DNA from: Ruthenibacterium sp.
GTDB lineage: Bacteria > Bacillota > Clostridia > Oscillospirales > Ruminococcaceae
Assembly: GCA_020025255.1 (NCBI GenBank)
Contig: JAHHSK010000029.1
Coordinates: 1-24,411, forward strand
DNA: 24,411 bases
Direction of reading: 5' to 3'
The notes under the pieces were generated by a model. It was not told the origin of the DNA, made no database searches, and was given only the letters and a program-made list of their open reading frames with translations. A program made the translations under genes and the position numbers. Shown here one piece after another: positions 15,239-22,846 of the stretch. Numbering within the stretch: the stretch's first letter is position 1; each line of letters starts with the position of its first letter.

Positions 15239-16426
15239 TCAGGGCAAGGAAATCTTTCCCAATACCGCAGCTTTTTTCGCTCCCGTCACCGAAGGCATTG
15301 CAGAAGGCACGCCGCGCAATGTGCAGTCTGCCAGCAGTGCAAACGCCACTGCTTCCTTAGCGTCACTGTTCATGCCAAGCTCCTCCTGTGTCTGTATGCG
15401 GATTTTGCAGGGTGAAAGTTCCTTTTGCAAAAACGACCGCAAAGTGAGATTATAGCTTCCTCCGCCGCCCAAAATCATACGGGAAGGCCGCACCCACGCC
15501 GGAACAAACTCACGCACGGCTTGAGCAATGCTGCGTGATGTAAGAGCAGTAGCCGTTGCTATCAGGTCCGGGCCTGTGAGTGCAAGTTTTTGGCTTTTTT
15601 CCCAAATTGCATCAACGTAATCTGCGCCGAACATCTCACGCCCGGTGCTTTTCGGCGGCAAAGCCGCAAAGTAAGGATGCCTCATCAGCTCATCCAGCAG
15701 CACCTTGCATACCTTACCCTGTGCAGCGATGCTGCCCCCTTGATCCATAGTGCAGCGGCCATTCGTAAGCCGGGTCATCAATCCGTCGATCACCATATTT
15801 CCCGGACCTGTATCGAAGGCAAAAACATCGGTTGTTTTGCATCCGGCAGGCAAAACTGTTAAGTTTCCAATTCCTCCGATATTCTGCAAAAGCACAGATT
15901 CTTCCGCGCTTCGATACAACAGAAATTCAGAAAAAGGAACCAACGGTGCCCCCTGTCCTCCTGCTGCCAGATCAGCAGGCCGAAAATCGGAAACACAGGG
16001 GATTCCTGTGCGCTGTGCAATAACATTGCCGTCCCCAAGCTGTATCGTAAACGGCGGTGATCCATTTGGCTCGTGCCATACCGTTTGACCGTGAGATCCA
16101 ACCGCATCTATTTCAGACGGTGTCAATCCCGCTTTTCGGATCACATTCAATGCAGCCTGAGCATAAAGTTCCCCAAGCTCCATATGCAACCTTCCCAACA
16201 GCGAAACCGTAGCCGTCTGCGGTTGAAATGCTTGAAAAATCCGGCGGCGCATCGTTTCTTCAAACGGCGTATTGGAAAATGCCAGCAGCTGTGCTGATAC
16301 CGCTTCATCCTGACCCTGGATGCGTACAACCGCTGCATCGATGCCATCCACGGAAGTTCCCGACATCAGCCCTACCAAGATTCGGACGGGCCGGTCCCGC
16401 AGAGGGAAAAATGCACGGCGGTTCAA
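15239..16426 (-). CDS. anmK: Anhydro-N-acetylmuramic acid kinase
   Basis: AnmK hydrolyses the 1,6-anhydro ring of anhydro-MurNAc and phosphorylates it in one reaction, giving MurNAc-6-P for MurQ. The 395-residue protein has VGLMSGTSVDGID (about 18-30), GSHGQTVWHEP (110-120), the LGDGNVIAQRTGIPCVSDFRPADLAAGG region (about 130-157) with the catalytic Asp within DFRPAD, and FDTGPGNMVID. The reading frame begins with a TTG at 16424-16426 that overlaps the permease stop (TTGA), so translation is probably coupled. The spacing to the AAAGGG immediately before it is too short for a normal ribosome binding site, and an internal start cannot be excluded, though it would have to keep the GLMSGTS strand. 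Co-location with murQ and nagZ fixes the role. Confidence 0.92.
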   Translation of the reverse strand: MNRRAFFPLRDRPVRILVGLMSGTSVDGIDAAVVRIQGQDEAVSAQLLAFSNTPFEETMRRRIFQAFQPQTATVSLLGRLHMELGELYAQAALNVIRKAGLTPSEIDAVGSHGQTVWHEPNGSPPFTIQLGDGNVIAQRTGIPCVSDFRPADLAAGGQGAPLVPFSEFLLYRSAEESVLLQNIGGIGNLTVLPAGCKTTDVFAFDTGPGNMVIDGLMTRLTNGRCTMDQGGSIAAQGKVCKVLLDELMRHPYFAALPPKSTGREMFGADYVDAIWEKSQKLALTGPDLIATATALTSRSIAQAVREFVPAWVRPSRMILGGGGSYNLTLRSFLQKELSPCKIRIQTQEELGMNSDAKEAVAFALLADCTLRGVPSAMPSVTGAKKAAVLGKISLP

Positions 16427-17286
16427 CCCTTTACTGCGCCAATGGTGACGCCCTCCAAAAAATACTTTTGCAAACTGAAAAACAATATGAACATGGGCAG
16501 TGCCGAAATAGTGGCGCCGGCCATCATCGGTGCAAAATATGTAGTATTTGCAAACTTAAAGGTTTTCAACCCTACTTGAATCGTCTGCATATAGTCCTTG
16601 CTCGTCATCAAAAACGGCCAGAAAAAATTATTCCAGCTGCTCATAAACGTCAGGATCGCCATGACCGCCAATACGGTTTTGGATAGCGGCAGAATGATTC
16701 TCCAATAAATCTGCATCTGGTTGCAGCCTTCGATCTTAGCACATTCAATGATTTCTGTCGGCAGGCTGGACATGAACTGCTTGCATAAAAACACATTGTA
16801 GGCTGTAACAAAGGTGGGTGCCACCAATGCCGCATAGGTATTATCCATATGCAGGTTATTGACCATGAGCATATATAAAGGTACCTGTGTCACCTGATAT
16901 GGAATCATCATGGCACTCAGCAAAGCAAAGAACAAAAAACGCTTGCCTTTGAAGCGTATCTTTGCAAACGCATAGCCGGCCAAGCTGGCAAAAATCACAT
17001 TTCCCAGCACAGTGAATACACCGACGATCAGGCTGTTCAGCAGCCAGCGACCGGAATACGGACTGAAATCAAAAAAGAACTTATAGGATTCCAAGCTAAA
17101 CGAGGACGGAAAAAGACTATATGATGCCCCGCCTGCCTCCACGGGAGGGCCGAAAGAAGAAACGATCATATAATAGATCGGAAACAGTGTGGCAACTGCC
17201 AGTAAAAGCAAAAACACAGCGATCACTGCATTGCGCATCCGCCGCAGCCAAGGCCGATTCAAATGCTGCGAATACAAACCGGTCAT
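16423..17286 (-). CDS. Carbohydrate ABC importer permease 2 (MalG/AraQ type)
   Basis: The 287-residue CUT1-type inner-membrane subunit has about six helices and the ATPase-contact loop IIECAKIEGCNQMQIYWRIILPL, the MalG-type form of the EAA motif, here with Cys where Ala is usual. The C-terminus LQKYFLEGVTIGAVKG is the standard ending. The start was set at the ATG at 17284-17286, which has AGGGGG about 8 nt upstream; the longer frame overlaps the previous permease by 14 nt. Together with the other permease and the lipoprotein it forms an importer whose likely cargo, judged by the flanking murQ, anmK and nagZ, is a peptidoglycan-derived amino sugar (inference). No ATP-binding subunit is encoded nearby. 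Confidence 0.9.
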   Translation of the reverse strand: MTGLYSQHLNRPWLRRMRNAVIAVFLLLLAVATLFPIYYMIVSSFGPPVEAGGASYSLFPSSFSLESYKFFFDFSPYSGRWLLNSLIVGVFTVLGNVIFASLAGYAFAKIRFKGKRFLFFALLSAMMIPYQVTQVPLYMLMVNNLHMDNTYAALVAPTFVTAYNVFLCKQFMSSLPTEIIECAKIEGCNQMQIYWRIILPLSKTVLAVMAILTFMSSWNNFFWPFLMTSKDYMQTIQVGLKTFKFANTTYFAPMMAGATISALPMFILFFSLQKYFLEGVTIGAVKG

Positions 17287-17302
17287 AAACGCTTCCCCCT
17301 TC

Positions 17303-18217
17303 TTAATATTCCACATCTTCGCCCATCAGCTTGAACTGAACCAGCGAAACCAAAGCAATCACAACAGCCAAAATCAGCGCCTGTGCACAGGCAAGGCCGT
17401 AATCCGAATACTTGAACGCATTGTTGAAAATCAGCAGTCCAACCATGGTAGTGGCATTATCCGGGCCGCCGCCTGTCATCATATATGCGTTCATAAAAAC
17501 CTGAAAAGAGCCGATTACTCCGGTCACCAGCAAAAACAAAGTAGTTGGCTTAACCAAAGGGATCACAATGAACCACAACTTTTGCAGGAAGGTTGCACCA
17601 TCCAAATCGGCTGCTTCAAACAAACTGGAGGGAACGCCCAGCAGCGCTGCAAGATAAATGATGATCTGCGTGCCATGTCCTGCCAAAAGTGCCATCAAAA
17701 TCAAACTGAACATGGCCGTACTGGATGAACCAAGCCAGTTGACGTTTCCGAGCCCAAACTTTGCCAGCAGGGAATTCAGCAGCCCCGTCGGCAGCGGATC
17801 ATAGATCCACAGCCAAACTACAGACAACGCCACACCGGAAGCGACCGCCGGCAGATAATACATAGATTTGAACAGCGATTGCACTTTCTTTTTAAACGGC
17901 AGCACCAGCACCGCCACAACAAAGGAAATGCACAGAGAAAACGGGACCGTGAAGATGGTATACACTAAGGTATTCCAAATAGCTTTGTAAAACAGCCGAT
18001 TGGTAAAGGTGTTTTGATAATTTTCCACCCCTACAAAGATAGAGCCAAGCGGCTTGTATTTGTGAAAGCTGGTAACAAAGGCACTGAATACGGGGTATAC
18101 TGTAAACACACAGAAGACGATCATTGCTACCGCAATAAAGGCATAACCCCACATATCCTCGCTTGTAAGGTGCCATTTTCTGTTTGAGCGTTGTTCCGAA
18201 GAATCCGATTTCTTCAT
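17303..18217 (-). CDS. Carbohydrate ABC importer permease 1 (MalF/UgpA type)
   Basis: The 304-residue CUT1-type permease opens with a basic cytoplasmic tail, a first helix at about 28-50 and the typical FVGVENYQNTF segment, and has six helices overall. Its EAA loop reads LFEAADLDGATFLQKLWFIVIPL, a close match to the consensus contact site for the MsmK/MalK ATPase. A GGAGG lies about 8 nt upstream of the ATG. It follows the binding-protein gene after a 116-nt gap that contains a hairpin, and precedes the second permease by 16 nt. Confidence 0.92.
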   Translation of the reverse strand: MKKSDSSEQRSNRKWHLTSEDMWGYAFIAVAMIVFCVFTVYPVFSAFVTSFHKYKPLGSIFVGVENYQNTFTNRLFYKAIWNTLVYTIFTVPFSLCISFVVAVLVLPFKKKVQSLFKSMYYLPAVASGVALSVVWLWIYDPLPTGLLNSLLAKFGLGNVNWLGSSSTAMFSLILMALLAGHGTQIIIYLAALLGVPSSLFEAADLDGATFLQKLWFIVIPLVKPTTLFLLVTGVIGSFQVFMNAYMMTGGGPDNATTMVGLLIFNNAFKYSDYGLACAQALILAVVIALVSLVQFKLMGEDVEY

Positions 18218-18275
18218 AGCAAATGACCTCCTGCATTTTGGATATTCGATAGTTTAGTATAATTGTCACCGATTT

Positions 18276-18311
18276 TAAAAAGAGCCGGCCCAGTGTCTCC
18301 CGGGCCGGCTC
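18276..18311 (-). terminator. Hairpin with U-run between binding protein and permeases (partial terminator)
   Basis: A 10-bp GC-rich stem (18282-18291 with 18302-18311) with a 10-nt loop is followed on the minus strand by TTTTTAAAA, just downstream of the binding-protein stop at 18334. Such elements in importer operons commonly let some transcripts end after the binding protein, so it is made in excess over the permeases. Confidence 0.75.
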
Positions 18312-18333
18312 CTGGGAAGGAAGCAAAGCAAAA

Positions 18334-19752
18334 TCAATCTGTTACTATGCCATCTGCACCAAAGGTATCAATTGCAGCCGCCTTCACCGCTTCATACATC
18401 TGTTCCGGCGTAGTTTCGCCCGCAAGCAATGCCTGGAACTTGGGCACGATCACTTCATCCAGCAAACGAGTCGCCTGAGCAGACTTTTCTGCCGGGATAT
18501 CTGGGCGCGGTTTTGCCACCTGCGTTGTCAGCAGAGCCATGGCCTCGGCATTATCCGGATCGCGCGGAACTTCGTTATGAATCTTTCCCATTGCCTCACG
18601 GGTGCTTTCGCTCAAAGCCGAAACAAACAGTTCATTGCAGGTGAATGCAGCACGTTCACCGGATGACATGAAATACAAAGCCTTCATCACATTATCCAGA
18701 TGTACGGGATCCGGTTCTTTCTTTGTGCGGAAAGCACTGTATCCTCCCGCAACGCCTTGTGCCTGCTGTGCTTGGCCGAAGAATGTCGGAACCGGCAGCA
18801 CCACATAGTCTGCCTGCACACTGTTCTCCACAGCGGTTGCGTCATTTGCTGCTAATTTTGCATTGTTTGCCGCTGCAAGTCCTTCAAAGTTGGCAAGACC
18901 TTTACCAAAGATCATCGTCTGCCCTGTCAGGAACATATTCCAGCGCTTTCCTGCATCCACACTGCTCATTTCCTTAGGCGTAGAGCCATCATCAATGATC
19001 TCACGGATGCATTTGAGCAGATTCAGGAAATTCTGGCTGGTATACGCAAATTTCATTTCTTCATCAAAGGGTGCGGGCATCCCTGCATTTTTGACCATGA
19101 TGTTCAAATAATCCGCCGCCGTTACACCTGCACATGCAAAAATAAAGCCATAGTGCTCATCGGTCGTGCCGGCTTGAATCGCTTTGCGGAATTCCTCATA
19201 TGTCCAGCCGTTTTTCTGTATTGATTTCCAATCAATATTTGCCTGTTCCATCATGGCGCGGTTTCCGCCCAAACACTGAACCGAAATATAAATCGGCAAA
19301 CCATACAAGCCTTCATTCAGCCGATAAAACTCCAGCGCATTGGAATCGAAATCCTCCAGCTGTTCCTTTTCGATCATGGAACTGATATCCAACAGCAAGC
19401 CCGAATCAGCCAGCGTTCCCACGCGGTCATATTCTACATATGCAATGTCCGGCGGAGTTCCTGCGTTTACCTGAACATCCAGCTTTTCCTTGTAATCTTC
19501 CCAGCTGGCTTTTTCAAATTCCAACGTCAAATTGGGATACATTTCATTGAATTCTTTGGCCCACACCGCCAGCTGATCCTGATAGGTAGCGGAAACAGGG
19601 GGCAGCAGCATAGTAATCGTATCGGTCTGCGGCTCTGCCCCGGAAGCCGAGCCTGATGCGGAATCCCCGCCGGAAGCCGTGGGGGCGCCGCAGGCTGTTA
19701 AGCTGACAGCCGCAATAGCAAGGGCAAGAACCATTGATATAAATTTTTTCAT
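18334..19752 (-). CDS. Extracellular sugar-binding lipoprotein of ABC importer (CUT1)
   Basis: The 472-residue protein starts with a lipoprotein signal peptide ending in LTAC (lipid-modified Cys at about 21) and a Gly/Ser/Ala linker (about 25-42). The mature part is a family 1 extracellular solute-binding protein, with the usual early strand DTITMLLPP, EFNEMYPNLTLEFE near 68-81, NAGTPPDIAYVEYDRVG near 97-113 and a GLPIYIS strand. It would capture the sugar outside the membrane and deliver it to the two permeases. Its GGAGGA ribosome binding site lies inside the last codons of murQ and its ATG is 3 nt past the murQ stop, which ties uptake directly to MurNAc-6-P metabolism. Ligand identity (MurNAc, GlcNAc-MurNAc or anhydro form) is inferred from context. 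Confidence 0.92.
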   Translation of the reverse strand: MKKFISMVLALAIAAVSLTACGAPTASGGDSASGSASGAEPQTDTITMLLPPVSATYQDQLAVWAKEFNEMYPNLTLEFEKASWEDYKEKLDVQVNAGTPPDIAYVEYDRVGTLADSGLLLDISSMIEKEQLEDFDSNALEFYRLNEGLYGLPIYISVQCLGGNRAMMEQANIDWKSIQKNGWTYEEFRKAIQAGTTDEHYGFIFACAGVTAADYLNIMVKNAGMPAPFDEEMKFAYTSQNFLNLLKCIREIIDDGSTPKEMSSVDAGKRWNMFLTGQTMIFGKGLANFEGLAAANNAKLAANDATAVENSVQADYVVLPVPTFFGQAQQAQGVAGGYSAFRTKKEPDPVHLDNVMKALYFMSSGERAAFTCNELFVSALSESTREAMGKIHNEVPRDPDNAEAMALLTTQVAKPRPDIPAEKSAQATRLLDEVIVPKFQALLAGETTPEQMYEAVKAAAIDTFGADGIVTD

Positions 19753-19755
19753 TGT

Positions 19756-20727
19756 TCAATCCTCCTGTAAAATTTTATTTTCAGCCTTCCGGCTGTTCAT
19801 AACACAATCGTCGGCAGCATCCTTGCCAAGGACGGATAATGCCTGCCGCAGAACCCCATCTGCATTTGCCAGGGTCTGTTCTGCCTGGGATCTGGAAAGA
19901 CCGCTCTTCAGCATCATGATTGCAAGCTTGGTACTGTTTCCTGCTTGCTGCAATGCCTCTGCCGCCTGCCCTTCATCTACTCCGGTCACCTTGCAGATCA
20001 TGCGCCGGGCCCGATCCTGAAGCTTTTGATTTCCGGGATTCAGATCGACCATCAAATTCCCATAAACCTTTCCCAGCTTTATCATAGTGCAGGTCGTAAG
20101 CATGTTCAAAACCAGCTTTTGAGCCGTTCCACTTTTGAGCCTGGTCGAACCTGCAATCACCTCCGGCCCCACATCCGGTGCAATGCACACATCGCATAAT
20201 GCGGCAAGGGGTGTTCCCGTGTTTGTAACTACGCCAATTGTTTTTGCATTTCGGCGGCGCGCTTCTTCCACCGCAGCCAATACATAAGCTGCACTGCCGC
20301 TGGCTGTGATTCCTATCACGACATCCCTGCTGGATACCCCCGCCTGCCGGATGACCTGTTCCCCTTCTTCCCGGCTGTCCTCGCAGCCTTCCACCGCATT
20401 GCGCAGTGCCCTATCTCCACCGGCAATATAGCCCTGCACCATTTCCGGCGGTGTACTGAAAGTTGGGGGGCATTCGCTGGCATCCAGCACTCCTAAGCGC
20501 CCGGATGTTCCGGCCCCCACATAAATCATCCGCCCACCCTTCTTGAGTGCATGGTACAGAAGATCCACGGCCTGAGCAATCTGCAAAAGCTGCGACTCTA
20601 CCGCCTTGGGAACCTCCATATCCTGGCCGTTCATCAGAGTGACCATCTCCAATGTGGAACAAAGATCAATCTCTTTCGTGGCGTCATTTTGTTTTTCCGT
20701 GCCAAGTGTGGACAGATATTGGTCCAT
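19756..20727 (-). CDS. murQ: N-acetylmuramic acid 6-phosphate etherase
   Basis: MurQ removes the D-lactyl ether from MurNAc-6-P, giving GlcNAc-6-P and D-lactate in the cytoplasm. The 323-residue SIS-domain protein has STLEMVTLMN near 24-33, YVGAGTSGRLGVLDASECPPTF at about 69-90 with the catalytic Glu at about 85, and AVEGCEDSREEG at about 111-122 with the second catalytic Glu at about 116 (aligned by eye to Escherichia coli Glu83 and Glu114). GITASGSAAYV and DVGPEVIAGSTRLKSGTAQK complete the signature. GGAGGA precedes the ATG. It is the first gene of the operon and is separated from the RpiR regulator gene by a terminator and its own promoter. Confidence 0.96.
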   Translation of the reverse strand: MDQYLSTLGTEKQNDATKEIDLCSTLEMVTLMNGQDMEVPKAVESQLLQIAQAVDLLYHALKKGGRMIYVGAGTSGRLGVLDASECPPTFSTPPEMVQGYIAGGDRALRNAVEGCEDSREEGEQVIRQAGVSSRDVVIGITASGSAAYVLAAVEEARRRNAKTIGVVTNTGTPLAALCDVCIAPDVGPEVIAGSTRLKSGTAQKLVLNMLTTCTMIKLGKVYGNLMVDLNPGNQKLQDRARRMICKVTGVDEGQAAEALQQAGNSTKLAIMMLKSGLSRSQAEQTLANADGVLRQALSVLGKDAADDCVMNSRKAENKILQED

Positions 20728-20803
20728 ATCAAATCCTCCTTACCTGCGCAGACAGTGGAGCACTTTACACAAAAAAATTAATTCCACAAGTCCGTTTAAC
20801 TAC

Positions 20804-20832
20804 AGAATAACGACTGCCGCATGAAATGTCAA
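20804..20832 (-). promoter_or_regulatory. Sigma-A promoter of the murQ-transporter operon with flanking ATGAAA repeats
   Basis: On the minus strand a consensus TTGACA (20827-20832), a 17-nt spacer and TATTCT (20804-20809) give a strong promoter, with an expected transcript start about 70 nt before murQ. Two copies of ATGAAA (20821-20826 and 20839-20844, spaced 18 bp) flank the -35 box, and an AT-rich tract follows upstream to about 20870. These are candidate contacts for the neighbouring RpiR-family regulator. Confidence 0.75.
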
Positions 20833-20948
20833 TGATTTATGAAAAAAAATTTTATCAATTTTTATCTTTTTGGTGTTTTGCTTCATTCATTCCCTTCTTT
20901 ATCCGGCATTTTGCATAATGGTTCCGCTTCCTCCGCAAAGCAGTATCT

Positions 20949-20980
20949 TGAAAAAAAGAGGCCGCAAAACGGCCTCTTAC
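20949..20980 (-). terminator. Intrinsic terminator of the RpiR-family regulator gene
   Basis: A perfect 9-bp stem (20956-20964 with 20970-20978) and 5-nt loop lie 14 nt past the regulator stop at 20992 and are followed on the minus strand by an uninterrupted T-run. It isolates the regulator transcript from the murQ operon. Confidence 0.88.
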
Positions 20981-20991
20981 AAAAGAACACA

Positions 20992-21858
20992 TCATTCGCG
21001 ATGCCTTGAGGACAGTGCATCATGGGTGCGCTCTAAATATTCCTTGATCGTATCATATTGGACGCTGGCAACCCCAGAGAACAGGATATCCACCAAATTC
21101 AGCATGGCAATGCGGCTTCCCATAGCGCCGCTGCGAAAGGTAACTTCCGGGGTAGATATCCGCAGCACCACATCTGCGCCCCTCGCCAACGGACTTTTGC
21201 TGTAACGGGTCATGGCAATGCTTTTTGCTCCTGCCGCATGAACCAGATCCAATGCATCCAATATTTCAGAAGTTGTACCTGAATTCGACACCAAAACCGC
21301 CACATCCTCGGTTCCCAGCAGTGCTGCTGCCGTTTGAATACTGTGCCCATCCACAAAAGCCTGACATCTTTTATTGATCCGCATAAACTTCTGCTGGGCA
21401 TCCTCACACACAATCCCAGATGCCCCCAATCCATACCAATCCACCCGCGGCGATGCACAAAGCAGCATTACCGCCCGTGCCATTTGCTCCTTATCCAAAA
21501 CGCTCAGCGATTCTTCAATGGATCGGCGGTTATTGAATGAAACATTTTCAATAATTGTGGATAAATCATCTCCCGGCCGAATGTCCGTATATCGCCGATT
21601 TTCTTCTTCGTTTTTATCTGAACCCAGAGCGGCAGACAGACTGAGGATAAAATCACGATAGCCTTGATAACCCAGGGTTTTGCAGAATCGCAATACCGAA
21701 GCTTCACTGGTTTTGCTGCTTTGTGCCAGCTGCTTAATAGACATCGCCTTCACGCGATCCAGACGCGGCTCTACATATTCCGCCACAGCCCGTTCCACCC
21801 GGGTCATAGTCGGCTTTGCATCTCGAATCCGAATCGCAACTTTATTGCTTGGTGCCAT
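20992..21858 (-). CDS. RpiR/MurR-family transcriptional regulator with SIS domain
   Basis: The 288-residue protein has an N-terminal RpiR helix-turn-helix domain (about 12-75: RVERAVAEYV, then IKQLAQSSKTSEASVLRFCKTLGYQGYRDF) and a C-terminal SIS sugar-phosphate-binding domain (about 120-255: DWYGLGASGIVCEDAQQKF, LVSNSGTTSEILDALD). MurR of this family senses MurNAc-6-P in Escherichia coli; sitting directly upstream of murQ, this protein probably senses MurNAc-6-P or GlcNAc-6-P and controls the cluster (inference). The ATG at 21856-21858 was chosen because AGGAGG lies 6 nt upstream; an ATG two codons earlier overlaps that site and a longer frame to 21939 has no site. Confidence 0.92.
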   Translation of the reverse strand: MAPSNKVAIRIRDAKPTMTRVERAVAEYVEPRLDRVKAMSIKQLAQSSKTSEASVLRFCKTLGYQGYRDFILSLSAALGSDKNEEENRRYTDIRPGDDLSTIIENVSFNNRRSIEESLSVLDKEQMARAVMLLCASPRVDWYGLGASGIVCEDAQQKFMRINKRCQAFVDGHSIQTAAALLGTEDVAVLVSNSGTTSEILDALDLVHAAGAKSIAMTRYSKSPLARGADVVLRISTPEVTFRSGAMGSRIAMLNLVDILFSGVASVQYDTIKEYLERTHDALSSRHRE

Positions 21859-21910
21859 AAGCATCCTCCTTTCATTCGACCGTATCTTCTGTACCGGAAA
21901 ATCCTTTTTC

Positions 21911-21939
21911 AGCATACCGAATTTTCTCACAAAAAACAA
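21911..21939 (-). promoter_or_regulatory. Candidate promoter of the RpiR-family regulator
   Basis: On the minus strand TTGTTT (21934-21939), a 17-nt spacer and TATGCT (21911-21916) precede the regulator start by about 55 nt. The -35 box matches the consensus only in its first three positions. Confidence 0.4.
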
Positions 21940-22704
21940 GCCCTATCCTTTTACCCTCTTCCACGATTTTTCATAGCGCAGACAATCTTTCTCTGTTGCT
22001 CTATTTGCAACACCTGCCTCCGGATGCTTTCCGTAAATCAACAAGCTGATTTTCTCGTTCCGGCATCCATTAAAACCGGAAACCTGAGCTTTCCTTCGAA
22101 TTTTTTACAAATCTGTATCCTTGCTAGGTCATCGTTCTTCTGTTATTTTTATTCCTCTCGCCAGACTCCGTGTTCCGGGTCACCGTATTTTGCTGTGTCA
22201 CTTCCTTACCGTCAAGCGCCAAACTGATTTGAAGCCGTCTTATTCTTTTATCTCGCTATTCCCGCTGCTGCTTGCCGATTTGCATCATACCTATTTTTTT
22301 GATTCAAATTATGCCATTCGATACAGCATCTGACGGCTCTGTTGAGGTATTGAGCCTGTAATATAACCTGCTTAAGCATAAAAATTTGACGTTCGCCATA
22401 GCTAATGTGCCTTCATTTCATATCCTGCATGTGATCAAGTTTGGCAAATCCCCATTACTGTTTTTGAAAAGCAATGAAGTATCTTGTTTGCATGCTGTGT
22501 ATGAAAAGTCACCTGATTACTCTTAATACGAAAAAGCGAGCCACCTGGAGAATAAACGTGCCGAAAACGTTTTATGCAGACCAAACTGTTGGACTGTGCT
22601 TCTGCCGAAAAAGACAGCTGTCCTTTTTTGGGAGACCGCAACTGCCGCAGACAGTACCACCCACTTGCTGCTGGTGAACCTGTGTGACCCTGCGCGAATT
22701 AGAC

Positions 22705-22732
22705 TTGACTAACTACCCGAAAGTGTTATACT
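22705..22732 (+). promoter_or_regulatory. Strong sigma-A promoter for the CPBP protease gene
   Basis: TTGACT at 22705-22710 and TATACT at 22727-22732 are separated by 16 nt, each one mismatch from consensus. They lie about 115 nt upstream of the start codon, leaving an untranslated leader of about 105 nt. Confidence 0.75.
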
Positions 22733-22846
22733 GTAAGCGTTATATCTATATTGCAATATTCCTACTGTTCCGTTTAAAAAAACTTGATATTTATGTATGG
22801 AACCGTATGCGCCGCACATACCGTATCTTGAATGGAGGCTGCCCAT

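Larger units (their letters stand above)
21859..22846. other. Nearly 1 kb AT-rich stretch without a convincing gene
   Basis: Between the regulator gene and the CPBP protease there is no reading frame with family resemblance, good ribosome binding site or normal composition on either strand; the best candidates are under 70 codons. The left end holds the regulator's probable promoter and the right end a strong plus-strand promoter, both listed separately. The bulk (about 21960-22700) is more AT-rich than the genes to its left. It could be decayed mobile-element DNA or hold an unrecognised RNA. Confidence 0.6.

Noticed and set aside
21664..22227. A 187-codon plus-strand reading frame reaching from the regulator gene into the gene-poor stretch
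   Set aside because: It starts antisense to the RpiR-family gene, has no ribosome binding site and no recognisable domain; composition looks random.
22561..22574. A catabolite-response-like sequence CGAAAACGTTTTAT
   Set aside because: Both ends differ from the cre consensus (needs TG...CA) and it is not near a sugar-gene promoter.
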